A stretch of 64,000 nucleotides of DNA from Bifidobacterium breve. Lineage in GTDB: Bacteria; Actinomycetota; Thermoleophilia; Miltoncostaeales; Miltoncostaeaceae. The stretch covers positions 1-64,000 of the forward strand of contig CAMAVU010000003.1 in the NCBI GenBank assembly GCA_945861935.1, written 5' to 3'. Position numbers and translations under genes: made by a program. Positions 28,333 to 36,611 of the stretch are shown here, in pieces. Each line of letters starts with the position of its first letter. Position 1 is the first letter of the stretch. The notes beneath the pieces are model-generated. The model had not been told where the DNA came from and made no database searches. It saw only the letters and a list, made by a program, of their open reading frames with translations.

Positions 28333-28767
28333 TCAGGCCGCGGGGGTGAACTTGGGCATGGTGATCTCGTCCGTGACGTCGTCGAAGACGATGCGGACCC
28401 GCATGCCGATCTGGACGTCCCCGGCGTCGAGCGACGGGAACCCATCCTCATCCTTCACGAGGATGGTCATCATCCGGGGACCCTCGTCGAGGTCGATGAG
28501 CGCCACGATGTGCGGCGGGTCGCCCTTGTACGACTTGCTGGGCCCGATGAAGTGGGTCGAGTAGGTGTAGACGGTCCCCTGACCGGACGCGTCCATCCAG
28601 GACGTCTGGCCAAGGGTGCCCGGTGCGTACTTGCGCGGGTACCAGAACGGCTTGCCGGCGTCATCGCACGGCAGGATGAAGCGGTGCTCCCTGAGCGCGT
28701 CCCAGAAGGTGGCGTCCTCGGGGCGCAGGTCGGGAAGAGGCTTGGTGTAGGCGGGCTTCTCGGACAT
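28333..28767 (-). CDS. DUF35 OB-fold protein with degenerate zinc ribbon
   Basis: 144 aa. The N-terminal helix FWDALREHRFILP leads to a zinc-ribbon region that keeps only one cysteine (PCDDAGKPFWYPR). An OB-fold follows with GTVYTYSTHF, PHIVALIDLDEGPRM and VGMRV-like GMRVRIVF. Its gene lies 39 bp after the thiolase-fold gene, the same pairing as ChsH2-type DUF35 with Ltp2 aldolase in steroid side-chain breakdown. Loss of the zinc ligands suggests the ribbon is now purely structural. Confidence 0.87.
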   Translation of the reverse strand: MSEKPAYTKPLPDLRPEDATFWDALREHRFILPCDDAGKPFWYPRKYAPGTLGQTSWMDASGQGTVYTYSTHFIGPSKSYKGDPPHIVALIDLDEGPRMMTILVKDEDGFPSLDAGDVQIGMRVRIVFDDVTDEITMPKFTPAA

Positions 28768-28806
28768 CTCTCGGTGTCTCCTCGTTCGTCTCGGTCGTGA
28801 GCGCTG

Positions 28807-30045
28807 CTACGCCGCCGACGGCGGCTCGCTGGACAGCACCAGCGCGCTCGTGGCCGCGAGAATGCCGCCCGAGCCGTTCGTGATCGCAAGTCTGGCGTCC
28901 GGCACCTGATGGTTGCCGCCGTTGAACTCGGTCCTGCCCGAGTCATCCGCTTCGCCGCGGAGTTGCAGTACGGCCTCGATGATGTGGTGCATCGCGCCGA
29001 GGTGCGCCTGGCGGATGAGACCGCCGTGGGTGTTCATCGGCAGGGTCCCGCCGAGCTTGGCGTGCCCCTCCATCACCCAGTCGCCCGCCTCGCCGACACC
29101 GCAGATGCCGAAGCCCTCGAGCGCGATGAGCGGGGTGAACGAGAACGAGTCGTAGATCTCGGCCACGTCGAGGTCCTGCGGAGTGATGCCGGCCACTTCC
29201 ATGGCACGGCGTCCGGCGCGGCCGAGCCCATCCCGTACCGATGCGACCGACTCGGCCTGCGAGATGTACTGGTGGGAGAAGCCCTCGCCGATACCGGTGA
29301 TGTACACGGGCTTCTTCTTCATGCTCTTGGCGCGGGTCTCGGTGGTGACGATGAACGCGGCTGCGCCGTCGGTCACCAGCGAGCAGTCCATCACGTGGAA
29401 CGGGGTGGCGATCCACCGGTCGGCCAGCACGTCCTCAATGGTCACGACGTTGCGGAGCATGGCATTCCACTTGAGAGCAGCATGCTCGGACTGCGTGGCC
29501 ACCACGGCGGCCAGGGCCTCCTGCGGCACGTTGTGCTCGTGCATGTAGCGCTGCGCCAGCAGGCCGTAGCCACCGATGGTGGTGAGGCCGAACGGGGCCT
29601 CGTAGGCGCCGTGGCTCATCTCGCGGGCCATCGCGATCATGCCCGACGACGAGATGCCCGAGCGGGTGTTGTCGCCGCGGACGCACAGCACGACCTCGGC
29701 CAGACCGGCGTCAATGGCCAGCGCCGCCTGAACGGCCATCAGAGGGGCGGTGGCGCCGCCCACAGCGACGGAGGCGAAATAGCCGGGCTTCATGCCCATG
29801 TAGTCGGCCAGGGTCGTGGAGTGCATCAGCGTGGACTCGACGAACGAGAACGCGGTGACGATGCCGTCGATGTCCTTCAGCTCGAGACCGGCGTCGTCGA
29901 GCGTGGTGCGGGTCACCTCGGCGAGCAACTCGAACGAGCCGCGGTCGCTGATGATGCCCTGCTCGGTCTCGCCAACACCTGCGATGCAGATGCCCTTGGC
30001 CAGCATCCGGCGTGCTTCCCTGACGTCGGGCGTTCCCTCGGCCAT
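28807..30045 (-). CDS. Thiolase-fold protein without the catalytic cysteine (lipid-transfer/aldolase type)
   Basis: 412 aa with a full thiolase fold: GICIAGVGETEQG at the start, LDVAEIYDSFSFTPL in the middle and MNTHGGLIRQAHLGAM at the GHP position. The nucleophile site reads SVAVGGATAP (92-101), with glycine instead of cysteine, and the C-terminal CxGG is NGSGG. This is the pattern of SCP-x-like/Ltp2-type proteins, which act as retro-aldolases with a DUF35 partner; one is encoded just downstream. Its natural substrate is unknown. It leads the minus-strand acyl-CoA operon that runs to 24.0 kb. Confidence 0.88.
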   Translation of the reverse strand: MAEGTPDVREARRMLAKGICIAGVGETEQGIISDRGSFELLAEVTRTTLDDAGLELKDIDGIVTAFSFVESTLMHSTTLADYMGMKPGYFASVAVGGATAPLMAVQAALAIDAGLAEVVLCVRGDNTRSGISSSGMIAMAREMSHGAYEAPFGLTTIGGYGLLAQRYMHEHNVPQEALAAVVATQSEHAALKWNAMLRNVVTIEDVLADRWIATPFHVMDCSLVTDGAAAFIVTTETRAKSMKKKPVYITGIGEGFSHQYISQAESVASVRDGLGRAGRRAMEVAGITPQDLDVAEIYDSFSFTPLIALEGFGICGVGEAGDWVMEGHAKLGGTLPMNTHGGLIRQAHLGAMHHIIEAVLQLRGEADDSGRTEFNGGNHQVPDARLAITNGSGGILAATSALVLSSEPPSAA

Positions 30046-30255
30046 TCCATGTCCTCCCAGCGGGATCGTCGCGGATCCGGGCGCACCGATGGCGGCCTCC
30101 GAACCCGGGGGTGTCGGGACCGCCTCGCCAACGACCGGAAACCTGGTCGCGCGGTCCTCGCTGTGGACCGCCGTCTTACCGGCTCGGGAACATACCCACC
30201 AGACCGCTGCTTCGCCTCGGAACGGTCGTGACGGACTCCACGCCGGGGTCAGGCG

Positions 30256-30693
30256 TCAGGGACAACCCGAGGTGAGGGGCAGACCCGCACGGAGATCGGC
30301 GATGCCCTCGGCGCACACGCCGTACCCGAGCCACGGGCAGCCGGCGCAGAGATCGGAGAGGTCATCGGGGGCCACGGCCTCCCGCACCCGCGCGCGGAGG
30401 GCGTCCCACGTCATCTCGTCACCGGACGCGACTCCGAGGACATCGGCCACGCGGGCGTCCTGATGCACCACGGACATCCCGTAGCGAGTGCATCCCCCTG
30501 CCGACAGCGACGAGCAGGCCCGGCACACCGCATCCGAGCCGACCCGTACCCGCACCCGTACGCCGGGCTCGTCCCGGAGGCGTCCGACGATCGCCGCCAG
30601 AGAGGCCACGAACCCCTCGGAGTAGCCCATCCCCCGGAAGCCGTGCACGCACAGGGCATGGTGGGCGCTCAGGTCGATGAGATCGCGATCCAC
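30256..30693 (-). CDS. DUF1284 cysteine-rich protein
   Basis: 145 aa from GTG at 30693 (VDRDLIDLSAHHALCVHG). The family pattern is clear: HALCVHGFRGMGYSEGF, then DAVCRACSS..GC, a TWDALRARV helix and a final CAGCPWLGYGVC. The paired cysteines could bind a metal or an iron-sulfur cluster, but this is not established. It is divergent from the DUF2283-like gene. A longer open frame upstream covers that gene on the other strand and is not real. Confidence 0.8.
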   Translation of the reverse strand: MDRDLIDLSAHHALCVHGFRGMGYSEGFVASLAAIVGRLRDEPGVRVRVRVGSDAVCRACSSLSAGGCTRYGMSVVHQDARVADVLGVASGDEMTWDALRARVREAVAPDDLSDLCAGCPWLGYGVCAEGIADLRAGLPLTSGCP

Positions 30694-30743
30694 ACCGGAA
30701 GCGTATCCCCGGCAGCCGGGAACACCACGCTGTTGTCCGTCCA

Positions 30744-30780
30744 ATCCTCGGGGCGACGGCGCTACGATCGCCCCGAGGAT
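30744..30780. promoter_or_regulatory. 13-bp perfect inverted repeat upstream of the DUF2283-like gene
   Basis: ATCCTCGGGGCGA (30744-30756) is the exact reverse complement of 30768-30780 with an 11-nt spacer. It lies 33 bp before the start codon at 30814, between two divergent genes. It could be an operator or an mRNA hairpin; it does not match either REP-like family. Confidence 0.55.
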
Positions 30781-30813
30781 CCGGTACCCCAGATCGGTGA
30801 CAAGGAGATTCTG

Positions 30814-31113
30814 TTGGCAGACGACCCGTACTACGACAAGGAGTCCGACACCTACCGTGTGATCCACAAGGGTCACGCGAGCGCGTCGGCAGTGACCAAC
30901 TCCGAGGGCGTGACGGTCTTCTTCGACCCCGAGAACCATGACGTCCTCGGCTTCTCGATCACGCAGTTCTCCACGTACTACGAGGCGCACGTCACGCCCG
31001 CAGGTGAGTTCGAGGTAGTCCTCCCGGCCCGTATTCCGGCCAACCTCGAGGAGGAGATGGACTTCGACGAGGAGACGATCCGCAAGGGCGTCAGGATCGC
31101 GGAGTTCTACTAG
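30814..31113 (+). CDS. Small DUF2283-like protein
   Basis: 99 aa with a rare TTG start at 30814, supported by AAGGAG 7 bases upstream. The sequence begins with an acidic YYDKESDTYRV segment. A VTVFFDPENHDVLGFSITQF beta unit follows, then an acidic helix (LEEEMDFDEET) and a basic end. It is a clear relative of the 106-aa protein encoded at 20591-20911. The end overlaps the convergent sirtuin-like gene by 4 bp. Function is unknown. Confidence 0.75.
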   Translation: MADDPYYDKESDTYRVIHKGHASASAVTNSEGVTVFFDPENHDVLGFSITQFSTYYEAHVTPAGEFEVVLPARIPANLEEEMDFDEETIRKGVRIAEFY

Positions 31114-31862
31114 GGGACCAGTAGGTCGACGACCCCGGGAAGCACCTCGGGGGCCGGCCGGGGAATGACCATCGTCGCGTAGCGGTCGTAGTGCGTGCGG
31201 GTGGTCCCGACGATGACCACGGGGATGCCCGCCTGCAGGGGCACGGAGGGCAGCATCGCCATCGGATCGGTCCGCAGTTGCGAATCGATGATGACGAACA
31301 GATCGCACGTGGCAGCCAGGTCCCACGCACGGATGATGGCGGCCTCGATCAGGGGCTCCCCCCACAGGGTGCCGGTCGGGCGGAGCGGGTAGCAACACCC
31401 CTCACGGGTGCAGCGGGGCACGCCGTCGGCCGAGTCCTCAATCAGCCCCTGGACCTCGGAGAGCGCATAGACATCGTCGCAGCGCTCGCACCGGCACGAG
31501 AGCACGTTGGCGTGCACCTCGACCACCTCGCCACCGCTCGCCTGAGCATGCAGGTGATCCACGGCCTGCGTGATGACGGCCGTGATGATCCCGGCATCGT
31601 GCAGGCGCCCGAGCGCGAGGTGCGCGGGCGTTACCGTGCGCCATGATGCCTCCACTGCACGGGGCAGCCAGTTGGCCCAAAAGCGGCCGGGCTCGATGAG
31701 GAGCACCTCCAGGCTGGCCGCCTCGCCCCACGCAGATCCCGCGGCCCGAGCCTCGGTCTCCTCGGTGGCGCCCAGACGAACGCCCGTCATGGCCACGCAG
31801 CGCTCCGATGCAGCCAGCATCCCGGCCAGGCGCTGGATGCCGTCGGCGAGGTCGTCCGGCAT
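31110..31862 (-). CDS. Degenerate sirtuin-like protein
   Basis: 250 aa, the same length as the true sirtuin at 4.2 kb. Retained: the TQAVDHLHAQASG segment aligned with TQNIDxLHxxAG, the catalytic-position His117 in VEVHAN, zinc cysteines around 123-128 and 151-157, and TGTLWGE at the VLFGE position. Lost: GAGIS (now TGVRLGA), the Asn of TQN (Ala100), and GSSL (now DSQL). NAD binding and deacylation are therefore doubtful. It may be a binding or ADP-ribose-related relative. It is co-directional with the MFS gene upstream (9 bp). Confidence 0.75.
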   Translation of the reverse strand: MPDDLADGIQRLAGMLAASERCVAMTGVRLGATEETEARAAGSAWGEAASLEVLLIEPGRFWANWLPRAVEASWRTVTPAHLALGRLHDAGIITAVITQAVDHLHAQASGGEVVEVHANVLSCRCERCDDVYALSEVQGLIEDSADGVPRCTREGCCYPLRPTGTLWGEPLIEAAIIRAWDLAATCDLFVIIDSQLRTDPMAMLPSVPLQAGIPVVIVGTTRTHYDRYATMVIPRPAPEVLPGVVDLLVP

Positions 31863-31871
31863 GGGGGGAGC

Positions 31872-33062
31872 CTACGAGATGGTCACGGGGGGCTGCTCGG
31901 ACAACCCGCGGAGGGCACGCAACCCCACCGTGCCCACCCACAGCGCCGCGCACGCGCTGGTGATCGCCAGCACCAGCAGGGCGGTGGTGAGCCCGACCGC
32001 ATCGGCGATGAGCCCGACGAGCAGAAGCGGGATGGAGAAGCCGCCGAGGTAGCAGGCCACGTAGTAGGCCGACAGCAACTTGCCCCGGTGCTCGGGCGGG
32101 GCGATCTCGGTGGTCAGGTCAATGCCGCCCTTCATCATCAGGCCGCATGCGGCGCCCGTGATGGCCACGCTCACGAGCAACAGGGTGACCGAGGCGAGGG
32201 GCGCAGCGATGACCACGCCGAAGAACGACACCGAACTGACGGCGAGGCCGATGATCAGGGCGCGGCGCGGCGGCATGTTGGGCACGATGGCCTGGCTGAG
32301 GGCACCGCTCGCCAGCACGAGGAAGCCCGATGCGCCCACGAGCGCGTAGTTGGTCACTCCGATCACCCGCACGATGAACACGGGCACGAGGGAGAGGGCC
32401 ACCCCGTCGAACAGGCTGAGGATCATCCCCGAGGGCACGAGCACCCGCCAGAAGACCGCCCGCTCACGCGCAGGCACCTCGAGGCTGAGCCGCAGGGGCT
32501 GGCGACGGCGCTCGATGACCGTCTCGGGCAGGAACCACACGATGGCCGCGCCGATGGCGAGCAGCATCAGGTGCGCGGCGAACGGCAGGCGGAACGGGTC
32601 GGGCGCGAACTGGATGAGAACACCGCAGATGCCAGGGCCCAGCCCCAGGCCGAGCCGCACCGAGATCGACGCCAGCGCGGACGAGAAGCGCCGCCGTCCG
32701 GCCGGGCTGGCGTCCACCAGGAAAGCGGTGCAGGTGCCGAAGAAAGCCCCGGTCGCGGCACCCTGCATGCCACGCGCCAGGAGCAGCCCCACCAGACCGG
32801 GCTCGGTGAGGATGATGATCTGGGCCACGGCAAGCGTGCCGATCGCCCCGAACAGCACAGGACGGCGGCCCACCTGATCCGAGAACTGCCCGAATGCGAG
32901 CATCGAGGGGACGAGCGTGACCACGTAGCAGAGCAGGAAAAGGGTGACGACGGTGTCGCCGAATCCAAGATCCTGCTGGTAAAGCGGGATGAGGGGGGTG
33001 ATGAGGCTGGTGCCCATCGCGAAGAAGAGCAGGACCACCCATGTACGCCAGACACGACCCAT
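31872..33062 (-). CDS. MFS transporter, 12 helices
   Basis: 396 aa from ATG at 33062 (MGRVWRTW); the open frame continues upstream through another gene. Twelve transmembrane helices are seen, with the MFS loop GQFSDQVGRRPV after helix 2 and the related EIAPPEHRGKLLSAY after helix 8. SLITPLIPLYQQDLG at helix 1 is typical of drug/metabolite exporters. Substrate unknown. The methyltransferase gene ends 11 bp before its start, so both likely share a transcript. Confidence 0.9.
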   Translation of the reverse strand: MGRVWRTWVVLLFFAMGTSLITPLIPLYQQDLGFGDTVVTLFLLCYVVTLVPSMLAFGQFSDQVGRRPVLFGAIGTLAVAQIIILTEPGLVGLLLARGMQGAATGAFFGTCTAFLVDASPAGRRRFSSALASISVRLGLGLGPGICGVLIQFAPDPFRLPFAAHLMLLAIGAAIVWFLPETVIERRRQPLRLSLEVPARERAVFWRVLVPSGMILSLFDGVALSLVPVFIVRVIGVTNYALVGASGFLVLASGALSQAIVPNMPPRRALIIGLAVSSVSFFGVVIAAPLASVTLLLVSVAITGAACGLMMKGGIDLTTEIAPPEHRGKLLSAYYVACYLGGFSIPLLLVGLIADAVGLTTALLVLAITSACAALWVGTVGLRALRGLSEQPPVTIS

Positions 33063-33073
33063 GGCCGGGGAAC

Positions 33074-33886
33074 CTATGCGGCGCGAAGCACGGCCGCCTG
33101 CCATCGGCCGACCGAATCGCGACGAATGACATGCAGGCCGCGGCGCTCCCACTCCCCGATCACCGCATCCATCGGCTCAGGTTGCAACCCCGAGAGCAGG
33201 ACGGCTGTGGGGACGGGCGTGCGCCCGACGCCCAGTAATGCGTCGTGAGCCATGTGGGGCACGTTCGCGAGCACCACGCGGTCGTGGACATCCTCGTGCG
33301 TCAGGGTATCCAGCGGAGCCCGGCGCACCGCCACCAGGCCATCGAGGCCGCTCGCCCGGACGGACTCCCGGGCCTGCGTGACCGCCCGCGGATCCAGGTC
33401 CACCGCATCCACCCGCCCTCGGCCGAGCCCGGCCCACACGAGGGCGAGGGTTCCGCACCCGCACCCGGCATCGAGCACACGGCCGTCGGGCAGGTCCGCC
33501 AGCATCTCGAGGCACATCGCCGTGGTCGGGTGCTCCGCCAGACCGAATCCCTCACCCGGCGCCAGCACGATCTCGGGAAGCCCCGGGGGAGCGGGCGCAT
33601 GACCGGATGAGCGGCGGTAGACGCCACCTCCCACAGCGGCCGGAAACGGAAGCGGGGGTGTCGGACCCGGTGCCGGCTCCCAATCGAGCGGCAACGCCGC
33701 CACACGCACGGCCTGCTCACGCGGGTCCCGCCCGCCCGCAAGCGGGGCAAGGACGATCCCCCCGTCCTCCCACGAGATGGGTTCCAAGTCCGCCAGCGCG
33801 CCAAACGCATCGGCGATCTGTGCACGGCTGCCGCGCACAAGGATGCGCGGCAGCAGTGCACTCGTAAACTCACCCGCGGTGACCAT
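33074..33886 (-). CDS. PrmA-like SAM-dependent methyltransferase
   Basis: 270 aa from ATG at 33886 (an ATG at 33898 adds four residues). The N-terminal third is divergent; the C-terminal methyltransferase has AEHPTTAMCLEML, as in ribosomal protein L11 methyltransferase. SAM motif I is VLDAGCGCGTLAL, the acidic end of strand 2 is VDAVDLDP, and the NPP-like motif reads LANVPHM. PrmA trimethylates L11; this version is shorter and may act on another protein. Its start lies within a few bases of the divergent aldehyde dehydrogenase start, so there is no room for a normal promoter between them. Confidence 0.8.
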   Translation of the reverse strand: MVTAGEFTSALLPRILVRGSRAQIADAFGALADLEPISWEDGGIVLAPLAGGRDPREQAVRVAALPLDWEPAPGPTPPLPFPAAVGGGVYRRSSGHAPAPPGLPEIVLAPGEGFGLAEHPTTAMCLEMLADLPDGRVLDAGCGCGTLALVWAGLGRGRVDAVDLDPRAVTQARESVRASGLDGLVAVRRAPLDTLTHEDVHDRVVLANVPHMAHDALLGVGRTPVPTAVLLSGLQPEPMDAVIGEWERRGLHVIRRDSVGRWQAAVLRAA

Positions 33887-33896
33887 CGTGACCGAC

Positions 33897-35213
33897 ATGA
33901 TCGCCGCCGCGCGCTACGCGGTGCAGGAGATCGGGCGCCTCGACCTCGATGCGCGGCTGGAGATGATCGCGGCAGGCGCCAGCGCGATCGCCGCCGAGGC
34001 CAGGGCCATCGAGGATGTGGCGGTCGCTGAGGCAGGCCAGCCACGGAAGTTCGCCCGCCGGGAGATCGCCAGCGCCCTGGACCTGCTGGATGCGCTGCCC
34101 GCCCTGACCGAGGCCATCCGCCCGCGCGAGGTCCCGTCGCGGTCCGGAACAACACTCCTGGAGTTCGCGCCCTACGGGGTGGTGTTCGGATGGCACTCCT
34201 CGAACTCCCCCATCTGGGTTCCCACGCTTCTCGCGGCATCCGCCTTCGCCGGGGGCAACGCACTCCTCTCCCGGCCGTCGCGCCGGGTCGGCACCGCAAC
34301 CGCCCGCGTGCTTGAGGCCCTGACCTATCGCTGGCCGCTGGGCGCGGTGCAGGTGGTGACGACCCCGCCGGACGAGGCCGAGGCCATGATCGCCGCCCCG
34401 GGCGTGGATGCCGTGGTCGCCCACGCCTCCACCGCCACGTGCCGACGGCACATCACGCGCCTCGCCGCGGCATACGAGAGCGGCGCCACCATGCGCCCGT
34501 ACATCCCCGAGGCATCGGGAAACGATGCGCTGATCGTGTTGGCCGGGGCGGACATGGAGCGCGCAGCCGACGCCGCCGCGCTTTCCGGGTTCGCGAACTC
34601 CGGCCAGTTGTGCATGGCGGCCAAGCGACTGATCGTGGAGAGATCGGCCCGGGATGAGTTCGTTCCCCTCCTGCTGGAGGCCGTGGGACGCCTGGTCACG
34701 GGGCCGGCCGATGATGACCGCACCGACGTCGCCCCCCTCGCAGGCGCCGCGCTGGCCCGGGCCGCGGAGGATCTGGACGAAGCCCTCGCGGTGGGCGGAA
34801 AGGTACTCACCCAAACCGCGGGGACAGCCCCCGGGGAGGGACTGTCCCCGCGGTTCGGGGGGTTCCCCACCGTCGTGCTCCTTCCCGGATCCGCGCTGCA
34901 TGTGCGGCTGTGGCGCGATGAGTCGTTCGCACCGCTTCGCGGCCTCGCCGTGGCCGACGACGCGCGGCATGCCGTGGCACTTGCGAACGACTCCCCGTAC
35001 GGGCTCGGCGCCTCGGTGTTCGGACCGCACGACAAGGCCATGGCCGTGGCGGCGGCGCTGAAGGGGGGGCGCATCACCGTGAACGAGGGTCCGCTCTATC
35101 AGGACCCTCACCTCGTGGTGGGCGGTATCGGCGACTCGGGGCTGGCGGGGGCGCGGCCCAAGGTGGAGCAACTTGTGCACGCGCGGCGCGTGCACGTGGC
35201 CGCCGGGGGGTGA
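33897..35213 (+). CDS. Aldehyde dehydrogenase superfamily protein, with an embedded palindrome
   Basis: 438 aa from ATG at 33897; GTG codons at 33879 and 33888 are in frame. The fold is shown by GVVFGWHSSNSPIW, the general-base region PEASGNDALIVL (Glu205) and the nucleophile Cys239 in ANSGQLCMAAKRL. NDSPYGLGASVFG and ITVNEGPL follow. It oxidises aldehydes with NAD(P)+, perhaps forming acyl-CoA; a shortened N-terminus and altered substrate loops make the substrate uncertain. Codons 306-320 contain a 42-bp inverted repeat of family B, adding a glycine/proline-rich loop. A second aldehyde dehydrogenase gene is convergent, 4 bp away. Confidence 0.88.
   Translation: MIAAARYAVQEIGRLDLDARLEMIAAGASAIAAEARAIEDVAVAEAGQPRKFARREIASALDLLDALPALTEAIRPREVPSRSGTTLLEFAPYGVVFGWHSSNSPIWVPTLLAASAFAGGNALLSRPSRRVGTATARVLEALTYRWPLGAVQVVTTPPDEAEAMIAAPGVDAVVAHASTATCRRHITRLAAAYESGATMRPYIPEASGNDALIVLAGADMERAADAAALSGFANSGQLCMAAKRLIVERSARDEFVPLLLEAVGRLVTGPADDDRTDVAPLAGAALARAAEDLDEALAVGGKVLTQTAGTAPGEGLSPRFGGFPTVVLLPGSALHVRLWRDESFAPLRGLAVADDARHAVALANDSPYGLGASVFGPHDKAMAVAAALKGGRITVNEGPLYQDPHLVVGGIGDSGLAGARPKVEQLVHARRVHVAAGG
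34814..34855. repeat. REP-like family B inverted repeat inside a coding region
   Basis: AACCGCGGGGACAG (34814-34827) and its exact reverse complement (34842-34855) flank a 14-nt loop. The arm is identical to the start of the units at 10.03-10.11 kb. The frame is kept, so the host gene tolerates it. Confidence 0.9.
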
Positions 35214-35217
35214 GGCG

Positions 35218-36606
35218 TTACGCGTGTACCCGCAGGTGCTGCCACCGGATGAACGCCTCGAGACCGGGCCGACCCAGTTCGGCCCCGATCCCCGATCCCT
35301 TCCATCCGGCGTACGGGGCGTATGGCACGACGACCCGCCAGCCGTTCACCGCCACGGTGCCGCACTCGATGCGCTCCGCCACCTCCAGAGTGCGACGCGA
35401 GCCCCCGCCGCAGACATACGACACCAGCCCGTAGTCGGGACGGTTGACCTCGGCGATCGCCTCCTCCAGGTCGTCGTAGGGCATCACGGCGACGATCGGG
35501 GTGAAGGGCTCCTCGTCCACCAGCAGCACGCCGGGGCCCGCGCCGGTGACGAGCGCCGGCTCCACGCGGTTCCCCCCGAGGAGCGCCCCACCCTCAACGG
35601 TCGCGCCCTTCGCGCGTGCGTCCCCGACGAGCATCGCGTGACGCTCTGGACCCCGGTCCGTCGCCATGGGCCCCAGATCCAGCGCCGCGATGCCCGGCCG
35701 GAGACGATCGAGGAATGCGGCCTCCAGATGCCGGGGGACGAGCACCCGGTTCACCGAATAGCAGGCCTGCCCGCAGTTGGCAAAACCCTGCACGAGGGCG
35801 ACCTCGGCGGCGGTGTCCAGATCGGCGTCGTCCAGCACGAGCAGTGCCCCATGCCCACCGAGTTCGAGCGAGATGGCCTTGAGCCGGGGGGACGCCCAGG
35901 CGGCAACCTGCTCGGCCACGCGGCGCGATCCGGTGAACGCCACCTTGTCCACGCCGGGGTGGGTGCACAGTGCCTCGCCCAGAGCCGGGCCGTCGCCCGT
36001 GAGGCACGACACCACCCCATCGGGCAGCCCGGCCACGGTCGCCAGATCGCACACCATGCGTGCCGCCAGCGGCGCCTCCCCGGCGGGCTTCACGATCATG
36101 GAGCAGCCCGCCGCCAGCGCAGGCCCAAGTTTCCACAGGACGAGGGCCACGGGGAAATTCCACGGCGTGATGGCGGCCACGACGCCGATCGGGGCCGGTC
36201 GCACGGTGGACCCGGTGGAGAGGTTGGCGCCCGGCAGATGCATCGTCCACAGGCGCTCGGCCTCGCCCGCGAAGTGGTGCACCACCTCGCACGCACGCGC
36301 CACCTCGGCCTGGGCCTCGCCGAGCGGCTTGCCCTCCTCCCGGTGGATCATCAGGGCGAGCGCGGGCTGGTGCTCGTCGAGCACCTGGGCGTACCGGCGC
36401 ATCGCACCGGCGCGGCCAACCGGGCCCAGAGCCCCCCACGCGGGCAGCGCCGCCCGCGCCCGTGCCACCGCGGCATCCACATCCTCCGGACGGGCCGCCG
36501 CGACCTCGCCGATCACCTCCCCGGTGGCGCGATCGTCCACCGGCAGCCACTCGGGCGTCTCGACCCGCGTATCGCCGATGACCAGCGGATACCGGGGAGT
36601 GGACAC
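35218..36606 (-). CDS. NAD(P)-dependent aldehyde dehydrogenase (semialdehyde dehydrogenase-like)
   Basis: 462 aa from GTG at 36606 (VSTPRYPL); further upstream the frame overlaps the next gene. Complete active site: Asn150 in TPWNFPVALV, Glu249 in SLELGGHGALLV, Cys282 in GFANCGQACYSV. EEPFTPIVAVM and the C-terminal GWKGSGIGAELG are typical. It oxidises an aldehyde to the acid with NAD(P)+, in the style of succinate-semialdehyde dehydrogenases. The 135-aa gene upstream ends 5 bp before it, so they are probably co-transcribed. Confidence 0.93.
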   Translation of the reverse strand: MSTPRYPLVIGDTRVETPEWLPVDDRATGEVIGEVAAARPEDVDAAVARARAALPAWGALGPVGRAGAMRRYAQVLDEHQPALALMIHREEGKPLGEAQAEVARACEVVHHFAGEAERLWTMHLPGANLSTGSTVRPAPIGVVAAITPWNFPVALVLWKLGPALAAGCSMIVKPAGEAPLAARMVCDLATVAGLPDGVVSCLTGDGPALGEALCTHPGVDKVAFTGSRRVAEQVAAWASPRLKAISLELGGHGALLVLDDADLDTAAEVALVQGFANCGQACYSVNRVLVPRHLEAAFLDRLRPGIAALDLGPMATDRGPERHAMLVGDARAKGATVEGGALLGGNRVEPALVTGAGPGVLLVDEEPFTPIVAVMPYDDLEEAIAEVNRPDYGLVSYVCGGGSRRTLEVAERIECGTVAVNGWRVVVPYAPYAGWKGSGIGAELGRPGLEAFIRWQHLRVHA

Positions 36607-36611
36607 CGGAC

